This document shows, in pieces, positions 1-6,722 of a stretch of 21,720 bases of DNA (position 1 is its first letter; every line of letters begins with the position of its first letter). The notes beneath the pieces are model-generated. The model did no database searches. It worked only from the letters and a program-made list of their open reading frames with translations, and had not been told where the DNA came from. The stretch is taken from NCBI GenBank assembly GCA_934215405.1, contig CAKPZU010000021.1, positions 1-21,720 on the forward strand, given 5' to 3'. This stretch comes from an uncultured Bacilli bacterium (lineage in GTDB: Bacteria; Bacillota_I; Bacilli_A; RFN20; CAG-631). The position numbers and the translations under genes were made by a program.

Positions 1-1
1 T

Positions 2-181
2 CCCTATAGTGATTATATAACTTTGCCTATACCAAAATTGGGACACACAGCAACACTTTCAGCAAAAAGAGCCATAAATTTAAGGCATTTTGTAACATTA
101 GTTTTGAAACATAGCAAAAGAAAAATGATACTTATTTCTAAATATCATTTGTGGTATGGTGTTTTATTTAAAATTGTATAG
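2..181 (+). other. Possible 3' end of a gene cut by the window edge
   Basis: A plus-strand frame stays open from the window edge for 59 codons to a TAG at 179-181. Its visible product begins PYSDYITLPIPKLGH and I do not recognise it. A 59-codon open stretch is uncommon in DNA this AT-rich, which is the only support. The last dozen codons lie antisense to the end of rlmH, and the minus strand also has a long open frame here, so it may be chance or a decayed remnant. Confidence 0.2.
62..86 (-). terminator. Weak candidate terminator of the nagA-exonuclease-rlmH operon
   Basis: Read on the minus strand, a near-palindrome GCCTTAAATTTATGGC (71-86, one T-T mismatch) is followed by TCTTTTT. It lies about 60 bases after the rlmH stop. 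The stem is short and only its GCC/GGC ends are strong, so this is tentative. Confidence 0.3.
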
Positions 182-591
182 GCTCTATATATTTGCTCAA
201 GTAAAATCACTCTTGTTAATTGATGTGGAAAAGTCATATTTGAAATACTTAAATCAAAGTCAGATTTTACGCTTTCATCAATTCCATGAGATGAGCCAAT
301 AACAAAGCTTATATCACTATTTCTATTAGCTTTTATATCTTCAATTTTTAAAGCTAATTGCTCACTTGAAAGCATTTTACCCTTAATAGCTAACTTTATA
401 ACAAATCCCTTTAAATGCTTATTAATTTCAATTGCTTCAGCCTTTAAAGCATTTGTAAAAGGAGTTAATGTAGATTCTTTACATTCAATCACTTCAACCT
501 TATCAAATCTTGATAATCTTTTTAAGTATTCATTGCAAGCATCTACTAAGTATTTTTCCTTTAAATTTCCTACACATACTATATATATCAT
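145..591 (-). CDS. rlmH: RlmH, 23S rRNA pseudouridine-1915 N3-methyltransferase
   Basis: 148 residues, close to the usual length of about 155-160. RlmH is a SPOUT-class SAM-dependent enzyme that methylates pseudouridine 1915 in helix 69 of 23S rRNA on the assembled 70S ribosome. The C-terminal half is clearly of this family: SAM-loop region FVIGSSHG (residues 96-103), then MTFPHQLTRVILLEQIYRA and the terminal PYHK. The family's usual IGG at the SAM loop reads IGS here, a mild variant. The start ATG (589-591) has AGGAG nine bases upstream and overlaps the preceding exonuclease stop as ATGA, so it is the last, translationally coupled gene of a three-gene operon. Identification is by motif recall, not a search, but the C-terminal signature is distinctive. 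Confidence 0.95.
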   Translation of the reverse strand: MIYIVCVGNLKEKYLVDACNEYLKRLSRFDKVEVIECKESTLTPFTNALKAEAIEINKHLKGFVIKLAIKGKMLSSEQLALKIEDIKANRNSDISFVIGSSHGIDESVKSDFDLSISNMTFPHQLTRVILLEQIYRAYTILNKTPYHK

Positions 592-1124
592 ATAGTAATA
601 CTCCTAACTTGCTCTATTGTTTTCATTAAATGATAGGTAGCATAGCAATCTACTAAAGCATTATGGAAATTAGTATCATCAAAGCCATATTCATTAGCTG
701 CAATTGAAAGCTTTGTTTTAGTTGGATTTAGATATTTTTTAACATCATTTATAACATCAAACCATTTAACATCTAATAAAGGCAATTTATATTTTTTAAA
801 CATTAGCTTTAAAATATTTTTATCAAAATCACAACCATATGCATATATTAAATCACATGTGCTTAATAACTTATGAATTTCTTCCACTAAATGTCTTTCA
901 GAATAGCCATTATCCTTACAATCATGTAATGAAATATGTGTCATTTTAGCAACGTAAGGGCTAATATAATTAACATTTCTATTCATTAGATTAACTTCTT
1001 CTATCTTATTATCTTGAATAATTAAAGCTGCAAATTGGGTTATTTTTCTTTCATTTTCTCTTTGAGCGGAGTTTCCTTCAATATCTAAAATAATATATTT
1101 TTTGTTTGAATCATCAAAGTACAT
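588..1124 (-). CDS. DEDDh-type 3'-5' exonuclease (DnaQ/RNase T-like)
   Basis: 178 residues forming one exonuclease domain. All motifs of the DEDDh fold are visible: Exo I with the metal ligands D14 and E16 (ILDIEGN), Exo II around YAYGCDFDKNIL (D100), and Exo III HNALVDCYAT with H153 and D158. Such stand-alone domains degrade DNA or RNA ends using two divalent metals; which nucleic acid is used here cannot be told. It is too short for a polymerase subunit and has no BRCT or helicase part, so KapD-like or generic exonuclease is the right level. It is tightly packed: its start shares one base with the nagA stop (TAATG) and its stop overlaps the rlmH start by four bases. An AAAGG site inside the end of nagA serves as ribosome binding site. 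Confidence 0.85.
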   Translation of the reverse strand: MYFDDSNKKYIILDIEGNSAQRENERKITQFAALIIQDNKIEEVNLMNRNVNYISPYVAKMTHISLHDCKDNGYSERHLVEEIHKLLSTCDLIYAYGCDFDKNILKLMFKKYKLPLLDVKWFDVINDVKKYLNPTKTKLSIAANEYGFDDTNFHNALVDCYATYHLMKTIEQVRSITI

Positions 1125-2254
1125 TAAAATACCTTTACTCCCTCTTTATAAACGCTCTTAACATGTAAATCATCGCTTAATAAAACAATATCAGCAAGTT
1201 TTTCTTTTTTTAGCTCACCTCTATCATTTAATTTAATGCTTCTTGCAGCATTAGTTGATGAAATCTTAGCTAAATCAATTAATGAAGCATTTGTATATTC
1301 TTTAACATTTCTAATAGCTTGATCCATATTTAATAAAGAGCCAGCAAGAGGACCTGTTGTTAAATAAGCAGCTCCATCTCTTTTAACACAATCTAAGCCA
1401 AATAGCTTAAATGTATCAATTGATGAATGCTTTCCAAGTAAAGCATCTGTTACAATAACAAATCTATCTGGTCCAACAATTTTATAGAAAGTCTTTAAAG
1501 CATTTGGACAAACATGAATTCCATCACAAATACATTCAGTAAATAAACTATCAAAATACATAGCTGCTGTAACAACACCTGGATTTCTATGATGATGTCC
1601 ACTCATAGCATTATGAGTATGTGTTGTATTAGTTAAGCCAGCCTTAATAGCATTTTCAACATCTGTAAATGTGGCATCTGTATGGCCAGCAGAAACAGTA
1701 ACTCCTTTACTTGTTGCATGCTTAATAAATTCCATAGCGCCTTCCTTTTCTGGAGCTAATGAAATATATCTTACATTATTATTTGAAGCTTCTACTAATT
1801 CATCAAATTCTTTTATATTTGGATTTCTAATAAAGGCTTCATTTTGAGCGCCTTTATATTTTACACTAATATATGGACCTTCAAAATGAATGCCACCAAG
1901 AGATGGAACCTCATTTTTAGCTTTAGCAACTACCTTACAAACATTTAATAAAGAATCATGATCACTAGTTAAGGTTGTCGCTAAAAATGTTGTTGTACCT
2001 TCGCTATATAAAGCATTAGCTATAGTTTTAATGCCTTCTACATCAGCGTACATAAAATCAATGCCACATGAACCATGAATATGAATATCTATAAATCCTG
2101 GCATAGCAATTTGCTTATGACCATCAATGATATTTTTATCATTTCCTTTATATTCACCTTCACCAATATTTTTAATAATTTTATTTTCAATTTCAATAAA
2201 TCCATTTTCAATTACTTTATTTAAAGTAACAATTTTAATATTTGTTATAACCAT
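1124..2254 (-). CDS. nagA: N-acetylglucosamine-6-phosphate deacetylase
   Basis: 376 residues from the ATG at 2252-2254, which has GGTGA nine bases upstream; a GTG at 2264-2266 would add four residues but falls on that ribosome binding site. NagA hydrolyses GlcNAc-6-phosphate to glucosamine-6-phosphate and acetate in the cytoplasm. The amidohydrolase signature is complete: HIH (H58, H60) after PGFID, the metal-binding glutamate in HFEGPYIS (E125), H191 in SAGHTD, H212 in THTHNAM, H247 in DGIHV and the catalytic D270 in VTDAL. The second residue of the usual HGG is changed (HGSCGID), which is tolerated in the family. First gene of the operon, divergent from the SGNH hydrolase. No nagB is visible nearby. 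Amino-sugar use or cell-wall sugar recycling is the likely role. Confidence 0.92.
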   Translation of the reverse strand: MVITNIKIVTLNKVIENGFIEIENKIIKNIGEGEYKGNDKNIIDGHKQIAMPGFIDIHIHGSCGIDFMYADVEGIKTIANALYSEGTTTFLATTLTSDHDSLLNVCKVVAKAKNEVPSLGGIHFEGPYISVKYKGAQNEAFIRNPNIKEFDELVEASNNNVRYISLAPEKEGAMEFIKHATSKGVTVSAGHTDATFTDVENAIKAGLTNTTHTHNAMSGHHHRNPGVVTAAMYFDSLFTECICDGIHVCPNALKTFYKIVGPDRFVIVTDALLGKHSSIDTFKLFGLDCVKRDGAAYLTTGPLAGSLLNMDQAIRNVKEYTNASLIDLAKISSTNAARSIKLNDRGELKKEKLADIVLLSDDLHVKSVYKEGVKVF

Positions 2255-2298
2255 ATTATTAATCACCCAAACATATTTTACACTACTAACTACAAAAA

Positions 2299-2307
2299 TG
2301 CTATAAT
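2299..2307 (+). promoter_or_regulatory. Extended -10 promoter of the SGNH/EIIB-like pair
   Basis: TGCTATAAT is a perfect extended -10 element (TGn plus TATAAT) 34 bases before the chosen start codon. A TTTACA at 2277-2282 could act as a -35 box but its spacer is 19 bases, so the extended -10 is the main evidence. AAAAGGAG at 2325-2332 is the ribosome binding site. Confidence 0.55.
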
Positions 2308-2341
2308 TATTATGGTAGTATTTTAAAAGGAGCTAGTGTAT

Positions 2342-2965
2342 ATGGAAAAAGTTATTTATCAAGCTTATCCTCATTTCTATGATAGAATGCAACAATTTGT
2401 CAAAGAAAATGAAAGTATCAAAGAATGTGATGTTTGTTTTGTTGGAGATTCAATGATTGAATTACTTCCAATTGATAGTTTTGATTTTAAATGTGTTAAT
2501 AGAGGCATTATTTCTGATAAATCAGCAGGTGTTTTAATGACTTTAAATGATAGAGTTATTGCTACAAATCCTAAAGAGGTTTTCTTATTTGTTGGTTCAA
2601 ATGATTTATGTGATGGTTATACATTAAAGCAAATTGAAAACAATCTAAAGGACATAATAACTCTTTTAAAGGAAAACTTACAAAATGTTAAAATATTTAT
2701 CTCAACAATTCTTCCACCTTGCTATTATGAAGCCACTCATGTTGATAAAATTTATCGAGAATGTAGAGATATCTTAAAATTAAAAGCATTAAATGATATA
2801 ATAAAAGATATGGAAGATATTAAAAACAATATTCATGTTTTTGATATTTATCCATTATTTGCTGATGAAAATGATTCATTAAGGGTAAATGATACTGTTG
2901 ATGGAATACATTTAAATAAAGAAGCATATTTAAGATTAATTAAAGAATTAAAGAAGGTGTTATAA
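2342..2965 (+). CDS. SGNH/GDSL-family hydrolase (esterase/lipase-like)
   Basis: 207 residues starting at the ATG at 2342, nine bases after AGGAG; the GTG six bases earlier is too close to that site. Four SGNH blocks are visible in order: GDS with the nucleophile S37 (FVGDSMIE), the glycine of NRGI (G55), GSND with N87, and DGIH with D187 and H190. These enzymes hydrolyse esters or remove acetyl groups from lipids or sugars. No signal peptide or membrane helix is seen, so it should be cytoplasmic. The block II form (N-R-G-I) fits the carbohydrate-acetylesterase/lysophospholipase-like group. It is followed after one base by an EIIB-like gene, so the two are cotranscribed. With nagA divergent next to it, a sugar-deacetylation role is possible, but the substrate cannot be read from sequence. 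Confidence 0.85.
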   Translation: MEKVIYQAYPHFYDRMQQFVKENESIKECDVCFVGDSMIELLPIDSFDFKCVNRGIISDKSAGVLMTLNDRVIATNPKEVFLFVGSNDLCDGYTLKQIENNLKDIITLLKENLQNVKIFISTILPPCYYEATHVDKIYRECRDILKLKALNDIIKDMEDIKNNIHVFDIYPLFADENDSLRVNDTVDGIHLNKEAYLRLIKELKKVL

Positions 2966-2966
2966 A

Positions 2967-3320
2967 ATGGAACTATATCAAATAATATTAATCATTCTTG
3001 CTGCCGTTATTGTTGTTGCTGGAATTACTTACCTAATTGTTTATTTAAAGGCTAAAAGCAATAAAAAGAAAAGTGAAGAAAGCAGTAATGCTTTTTACAC
3101 TACCTTAATAAAATGGCTTGGAGGTATTAAAAATATTGAACAGGTAAGTTCAATTTCTTCAAGGCTATCAGTCGTTTTAAAAAATCCTGCATTGATTAAT
3201 GAAAATGAGTTAACAAATAAAGGTATAGGTATTGTAAAATCAAGCAAGAAAATCACCTTAGTAGCTGGCGAAAAAGCTAGCTATTATTGTGAAAAAATAA
3301 ATGAAGAATTAGCAAAGTAA
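2967..3320 (+). CDS. Membrane-anchored EIIB-like (PTS) domain lacking the active-site Cys
   Basis: 117 residues. Residues 4-27 form one transmembrane helix, followed by a basic, serine-rich linker (28-40) and a cytoplasmic domain resembling the EIIB domain of the glucose/sucrose PTS family. The match is in LIKWLGGIKNIEQV, the R-L pair, the K-N/D-P region and a GIGIV stretch. EIIB domains carry phosphate on the Cys of a C-I/T-R-L motif; here the segment reads SSISSRL (61-67), with I63 in the Cys position and no Cys nearby. The only Cys, C108, is far off near the C-terminus. Phosphotransfer by the usual route therefore looks impossible, and a regulatory or binding role is more likely. One base after the SGNH gene, with GAAGGTG as ribosome binding site. 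The assignment rests on recalled family motifs. Confidence 0.7.
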   Translation: MELYQIILIILAAVIVVAGITYLIVYLKAKSNKKKSEESSNAFYTTLIKWLGGIKNIEQVSSISSRLSVVLKNPALINENELTNKGIGIVKSSKKITLVAGEKASYYCEKINEELAK

Positions 3321-3324
3321 AAAG

Positions 3325-3375
3325 AAAAGCCATTAAGCAAATATACTAAGTACAGAGTTTAATGGCTTTTATTAT
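3325..3375 (+). terminator. Rho-independent terminator after the EIIB-like gene
   Basis: Perfect 12-base arms AAAAGCCATTAA (3325-3336) and TTAATGGCTTTT (3359-3370) with a 22-base loop, five bases after the stop codon. The T-run is part of the second arm, and the AAAA at the other end could let it work in both directions. Confidence 0.75.
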
Positions 3376-3381
3376 ATTTAA

Positions 3382-3480
3382 TTATTTATATTGTCTTTTT
3401 TTAATAAGTACTAATGATGCTAATAATAAAGTCATACCAACTGCTGTAGTATTACCTTTACAACCTTTTTTGCTTTCATT
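3382..3480 (-). pseudogene. Orphan C-terminal fragment of a KGCKG-tailed surface protein
   Basis: Minus-strand codons give NESKKGCKGNTTAVGMT, a hydrophobic stretch, and the basic end KKRQYK before TAA at 3382-3384. This is the same module that ends the two secreted proteins of the operon (15762 and 16739 ends): KGCKG, then x-T-T, about 15 hydrophobic residues, then Lys/Arg; 25 residues follow the Cys here against 26 and 27 there. Upstream the frame has only about 18 unrelated codons before a TAA at 3535-3537, with no start, ribosome site or signal peptide. It is therefore best read as the surviving tail of a lost gene, perhaps removed by the event that brought in the neighbouring ATPase. It could also be a spare tail for recombination, which is speculation. 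Confidence 0.75.
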
Positions 3481-3641
3481 GTAAAAGTAATAGCTCCTAT
3501 ACTGAATAATGTATAAATGAAAAGTGTATTTTGTTTATGAAAAGAAGGCAATTATGCTTACTTTTTTTAGTTTTCAGTAGGCTTATTATGCATACTATAT
3601 ACGCATTTTTTGATAATATAAGCGATTATCATTGTATAATA

Positions 3642-4862
3642 TTATGACAAAAACAAATCTATTTTCTTTAACAAGAAATCAATAACATTATAATGCGTAA
3701 TTCCATCTCTAGACATATCTATCTTATCTAACGATAGAACATATTTAGGTGATGCATCTTTAATTGGAGAAAATGCGCCAAATTCTCTTTTTATTGTTTC
3801 TTCAGATTCTAAAATATATGCAACTTGAATAAAGCATTTCTTACCATTTTGACAAGCAACAAAATCTACTTCACCTTTATATGTTTTACCTATATAAACA
3901 TCATATCCTCTAGTAAGCAATTCAATGCAAACAACATTTTCTAGGAATCTACCTATATCGTATTTATTTGAATCAACATTAATTATTCTCATTCCATTAT
4001 CTATTGCATAATATTTTGGATTTGATTTTAAAGCTTGCTTGCCAGGTATATTATATCTGTAGATTGGTTTAATCAAAAATGATTTTTCTAACTTATCAAT
4101 ATAATTATAAATAGAACTTAATGAGCAATATTCTTTACCATGGTTTTCACTTTTTAAATAATTATATATTGCTTCAGGATTAAAATCATTTCCAGCATTA
4201 GATAATATATATTTTGCAATTCTATTAAACTTTTCTTTTTCTATTTCGCTATCTCGAGCAAAAATATCTTTAATACATATATTATTATATAGCTCGCGAA
4301 GATAGTTCTTTATATCATTTTTATTCATTAAATCAAATCTAAGTGGATATCCACCAAGTTCAAGATAATCATAAAATGAATCTTCCATCAATTTATTATT
4401 TGCCTTTCTATACATTTCACTTTCATAAAAAGAAAAAGGATATATTGGTATTTCTATAATTCTTCCTGTAAGTAATGTAGAAATTTCAGTTGATAGCATT
4501 TTAGAATTTGAACCAGTTATAAATATACTGCAATCAAAAGATACTCTAAATGAATTTATAGCTTTTTCAAATGATTTTACATGTTGAATTTCATCAAAAA
4601 ATAAATATTGCTTGGCTTTTCCTCTTTTATTATTTATAAATTCATTTAATTTTTTGTAATCATCAATATCTTCATAATCCAAATTTTCAAAGTTTATGTA
4701 AATAATATTAGACTCATCAACCCCCTTTTCTTTAAGTTCATTAATAATTAATTCGATCATTTTAGACTTTCCAGAACGTCTTGAACCGATTAATACCTTT
4801 ACTATATCAATATCATAAAATGGTCTTATTTTATTTAAATATTCTTCTCTTTTGATAAGCAT
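3642..4862 (-). CDS. AAA-family ATPase with C-terminal DUF4143 domain
   Basis: 406 residues, a normal length for the family. The N-terminal AAA domain has Walker A GSRRSGKS (26-33), Walker B YLFFDEIQ (87-93) and a sensor segment FITGSNS. The C-terminal part (about 200-400) is the DUF4143 region, with ENVVCIELLTRGY and then GEVDFVA and FIQVAY, where E314, E331/D333 and Q346 outline a PD-(D/E)XK nuclease-like core. Members are common, often in many copies in host-associated anaerobes, and their role is not established; ideas range from defence to toxin-like activity. The start ATG has AGAGGTGA five to nine bases upstream and an excellent promoter. It stands alone between a gene remnant and a long gene-free stretch, which fits an accessory, mobile-type gene. 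Confidence 0.88.
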   Translation of the reverse strand: MLIKREEYLNKIRPFYDIDIVKVLIGSRRSGKSKMIELIINELKEKGVDESNIIYINFENLDYEDIDDYKKLNEFINNKRGKAKQYLFFDEIQHVKSFEKAINSFRVSFDCSIFITGSNSKMLSTEISTLLTGRIIEIPIYPFSFYESEMYRKANNKLMEDSFYDYLELGGYPLRFDLMNKNDIKNYLRELYNNICIKDIFARDSEIEKEKFNRIAKYILSNAGNDFNPEAIYNYLKSENHGKEYCSLSSIYNYIDKLEKSFLIKPIYRYNIPGKQALKSNPKYYAIDNGMRIINVDSNKYDIGRFLENVVCIELLTRGYDVYIGKTYKGEVDFVACQNGKKCFIQVAYILESEETIKREFGAFSPIKDASPKYVLSLDKIDMSRDGITHYNVIDFLLKKIDLFLS

Positions 4863-4926
4863 ATAGATTCACCTCTATTTTTGTAAAAATTCAAAATATT
4901 TTTAATTTTTCCAAGTTGTTTATTAA

Positions 4927-4955
4927 ATTGTATCACTATTCAAAATATATTTCAA
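4927..4955 (-). promoter_or_regulatory. Sigma-A-type promoter of the DUF4143 ATPase gene
   Basis: On the minus strand, TTGAAA (4950-4955), a 17-base spacer and TACAAT (4927-4932) preceded by TGA, giving an extended -10 as well. It lies about 65 bases before the start codon. The spacer and both boxes fit well. ATTCAAAATAT occurs twice, at 4889-4899 and 4938-4948, the second overlapping the promoter, which may be an operator pair or simple AT bias. Confidence 0.6.
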
Positions 4956-5096
4956 TATATTTGCAAGTTTTTGAATTTCCACATATTTAATTCGTTAATT
5001 TTTTGTTAGTATATAAAGTCATTATTATATTTGTTTTTACAAGATAATTTTCAATTTAAATAATTAAATAGGAATTATAGCTATAAGTACTATGAT

Positions 5097-5114
5097 AATA
5101 TCATTAATGATATT
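5097..5114. repeat. Perfect 18-base palindrome
   Basis: AATATCATTAATGATATT is its own reverse complement. It could be a dimeric-regulator operator, but no promoter or gene start is near; a 12-base palindrome TTATAGCTATAA sits just upstream at 5075-5086. AT-rich palindromes can occur by chance. Confidence 0.35.
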
Positions 5115-5157
5115 GTAGGCATAATAAAAATTAATACCATAAATCTATAGTATTTAT

Positions 5158-5211
5158 TTTATTGACTTTTTTTCTAAAATTTTTAACTACATTAGAGAAA
5201 AAGTCAATAAA
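5158..5211. repeat. Long inverted repeat, 18-base arms
   Basis: TTTATTGACTTTTTTTCT (5158-5175) faces AGAGAAAAAGTCAATAAA (5194-5211): 17 of 18 positions pair and the other would be a G-U wobble in RNA; the loop is 18 bases. No T-run follows on either strand and no gene ends nearby, so it does not read as an ordinary terminator. It could be a small element end pair or a structured RNA. Confidence 0.45.
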
Positions 5212-5448
5212 TGTAAAAGTAATAAAATTTTTACTTAAATAAATGAATATGTATAGTGATTATTTACCTTAAAAAATCTTTTTATTTATAACAATTGCAA
5301 TACCATCTTTATATCATCATTATAGTCACATTTTTTCATATAAAGTTTTTGAAGTAACATTTATTCCCTGAATTTATATTTTTCAAATTGCTGTAAAGGA
5401 AATGTTTATTATCTTTCGCAAAAATATTTTCTAATAATTTTAAAAAAT

Positions 5449-5488
5449 GGCCCACCATGGTACGCTTGAATCAGAGGCGCGGTGGGAT
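5449..5488. other. GC-rich island with a CCCACC/GGTGGG stem, possible small RNA or remnant
   Basis: About 26 of 41 bases around here are G or C in surroundings that are nearly all A and T. CCCACC (5451-5456) and GGTGGG (5481-5486) can pair across a 24-base loop. On the minus strand the right arm is followed by CCATTTTTT, so a minus-strand transcript would end in a terminator-like hairpin. All short open frames through it give unrecognised products. It may be a small RNA or the relic of foreign DNA. Confidence 0.35.
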
Positions 5489-5650
5489 CTATTGGTATCA
5501 ATATAATATAAAAGTCAATCATTTAACATATTTTAAAAGTATTATTTGATATGTTTTAGTGTCTTATTTAATTTTGGAGAAATTCAAATTATATAATAAA
5601 TATCATCATTACATATTAATAACGCTTTAAATTTTTTTATATTTTCTATA

Positions 5651-6499
5651 TTATTTTCTATAAGAATTTTTCCATGTTAAAGGTGAAACACCATATTCCT
5701 TTTTAAAAGCATTTATATAATTACTTTGGTTTGAATAGCCAAGAATTTGTGATATTTCATTAACACTAATATTATTAGCTAAAAGTAAAGATGTTGAATA
5801 CTGAAGCTTCTTTTTATTAATAAAGCTAATTAAGGTAGTATTAAAATACTTTTTAAATTCACGACATACATGACCATGGCTATAATTAGATTTTTCAATT
5901 AAGGAATTTAAAAAAGTTTCTGTTGATACATAATGAGTAAAATTATAAACATTAATAGTATCAACTAAGGTTAATAGCCATTGTGGAGCATCATAATTAA
6001 CTTCTATTTTAGATTCTAAATAAGCATCGATGCATTTAATAATTAAGCATTTATCAATTGCTTGGATTTCTTCTTGCTTCATTGTAAGCTTTTGATTCGA
6101 AATTGAAAGTGCTGTTGCTTCAATTGAATCAGCATGAGCTCTATCTATTTTACAAACAATAGGTGTTAAAGCATTTTTTAGTTCATCATATAAGCTTTTA
6201 CTAAACAAGTCGCAAAGCTCTTTCATCTGCTCATCAGTAATATAAATATCTCTATATTCACAATTTGTTCCCTTTAGCTTTAAATAATGAGTATCATCAG
6301 GTCTAATAATTATCATACTATATGGACTTAAAAAAATATCACCACTCATAAAGTGATTAATATATTTTCCTTTTTTTGTTATACTTATTTCCCAAAAAAC
6401 GTGTTTATGTAGTTCTATGTCTAGTCCTACAACATTATTTGTATACATGTCACTAATTAATTCCCAATTATATGTTGGGTAATTGGTAATTTTTAACAT
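5651..6499 (-). CDS. AraC-family regulator with N-terminal cupin sensor
   Basis: 282 residues, typical for the family. The N-terminal half is a cupin-type sugar-sensing domain: the LHKHVFWEI motif (H31, H33, E37) and the later PDDTHYL. The C-terminal ~100 residues carry two helix-turn-helix motifs; the second is ISVNEISQILGYSNQSNY, followed by FKKEYGVSPLTW, the family signature. It sits divergent from the long glycan-use operon, 200-odd bases away, so by context it is the likely activator of that operon in response to the imported sugar. The SD AGAGGTG is seven bases before the ATG. Cupin AraC proteins next to GH78 genes are often rhamnose or oligosaccharide responsive, but the ligand here is not known. 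Confidence 0.93.
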   Translation of the reverse strand: MLKITNYPTYNWELISDMYTNNVVGLDIELHKHVFWEISITKKGKYINHFMSGDIFLSPYSMIIIRPDDTHYLKLKGTNCEYRDIYITDEQMKELCDLFSKSLYDELKNALTPIVCKIDRAHADSIEATALSISNQKLTMKQEEIQAIDKCLIIKCIDAYLESKIEVNYDAPQWLLTLVDTINVYNFTHYVSTETFLNSLIEKSNYSHGHVCREFKKYFNTTLISFINKKKLQYSTSLLLANNISVNEISQILGYSNQSNYINAFKKEYGVSPLTWKNSYRK

Positions 6500-6533
6500 T
6501 TAAAAACACCTCTTTTTTGTCTTTTATATGAAT

Positions 6534-6562
6534 ATTTTATTAAAAAAACTACTTTTTATCAA
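6534..6562 (-). promoter_or_regulatory. Candidate promoter of the AraC gene
   Basis: On the minus strand, TTGATA (6557-6562), a 17-base spacer and TAAAAT (6534-6539), ending 35 bases before the AraC start codon. Confidence 0.45.
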
Positions 6563-6658
6563 CATTTTATTAGTAAATCGCTTTATATTTATAATAATTA
6601 TTAAAATATTGATTTTTGACAATTGTTAAAAATTAACATATATAAGTCAAAAAAGTAG
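6549..6658. repeat. Inverted 9-base pair flanking the divergent promoters, possible AraC sites
   Basis: CTACTTTTT (6549-6557) and its reverse complement AAAAAGTAG (6650-6658) lie about 90 bases apart. The first overlaps the AraC promoter and the second lies just downstream of the operon promoter. Such a symmetrical placement is what paired regulator sites would look like, but the sequence is AT-rich and short. Confidence 0.3.
6616..6644 (+). promoter_or_regulatory. Main promoter of the glycan-use operon, with an inverted repeat in the spacer
   Basis: A consensus TTGACA (6616-6621), exactly 17 bases, then TATATA (6639-6644). The spacer contains TGTTAA (6624-6629), three A, and TTAACA (6633-6638), a perfect inverted repeat well placed for a repressor to block polymerase. 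A second TATAAT at 6683-6688 lacks a good -35 box. The 5' leader to the start codon is about 70 bases. Confidence 0.65.
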
Positions 6659-6722
6659 AAGAATTACAACATTATATAGAGGTATAATATAGGTGGAAAA
6701 AGTATTTTGAGTGGATAAACAT

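Larger units (their letters stand above)
4863..5650. other. Gene-free 788-base AT-rich stretch with inverted repeats
   Basis: I see no coding frame with a start, ribosome site and recognisable product on either strand. Apart from the ATPase promoter at its left end, it holds an 18-base palindrome (5097-5114), a long inverted repeat (5158-5211), a GC-rich island (5449-5488), a 7-base inverted repeat AACATAT/ATATGTT (5525-5555) and a duplicated ATTTTCTATA at 5641-5650 and 5653-5662 at the end of the AraC gene. No transposase relic was recognised. Confidence 0.6.

Noticed and set aside
5449..5540. Short plus-strand frame through the GC-rich island coding WPTMVRLNQRRGGIYW
   Set aside because: No ribosome site and no recognisable product; the base composition and stem are better explained as RNA or a remnant.
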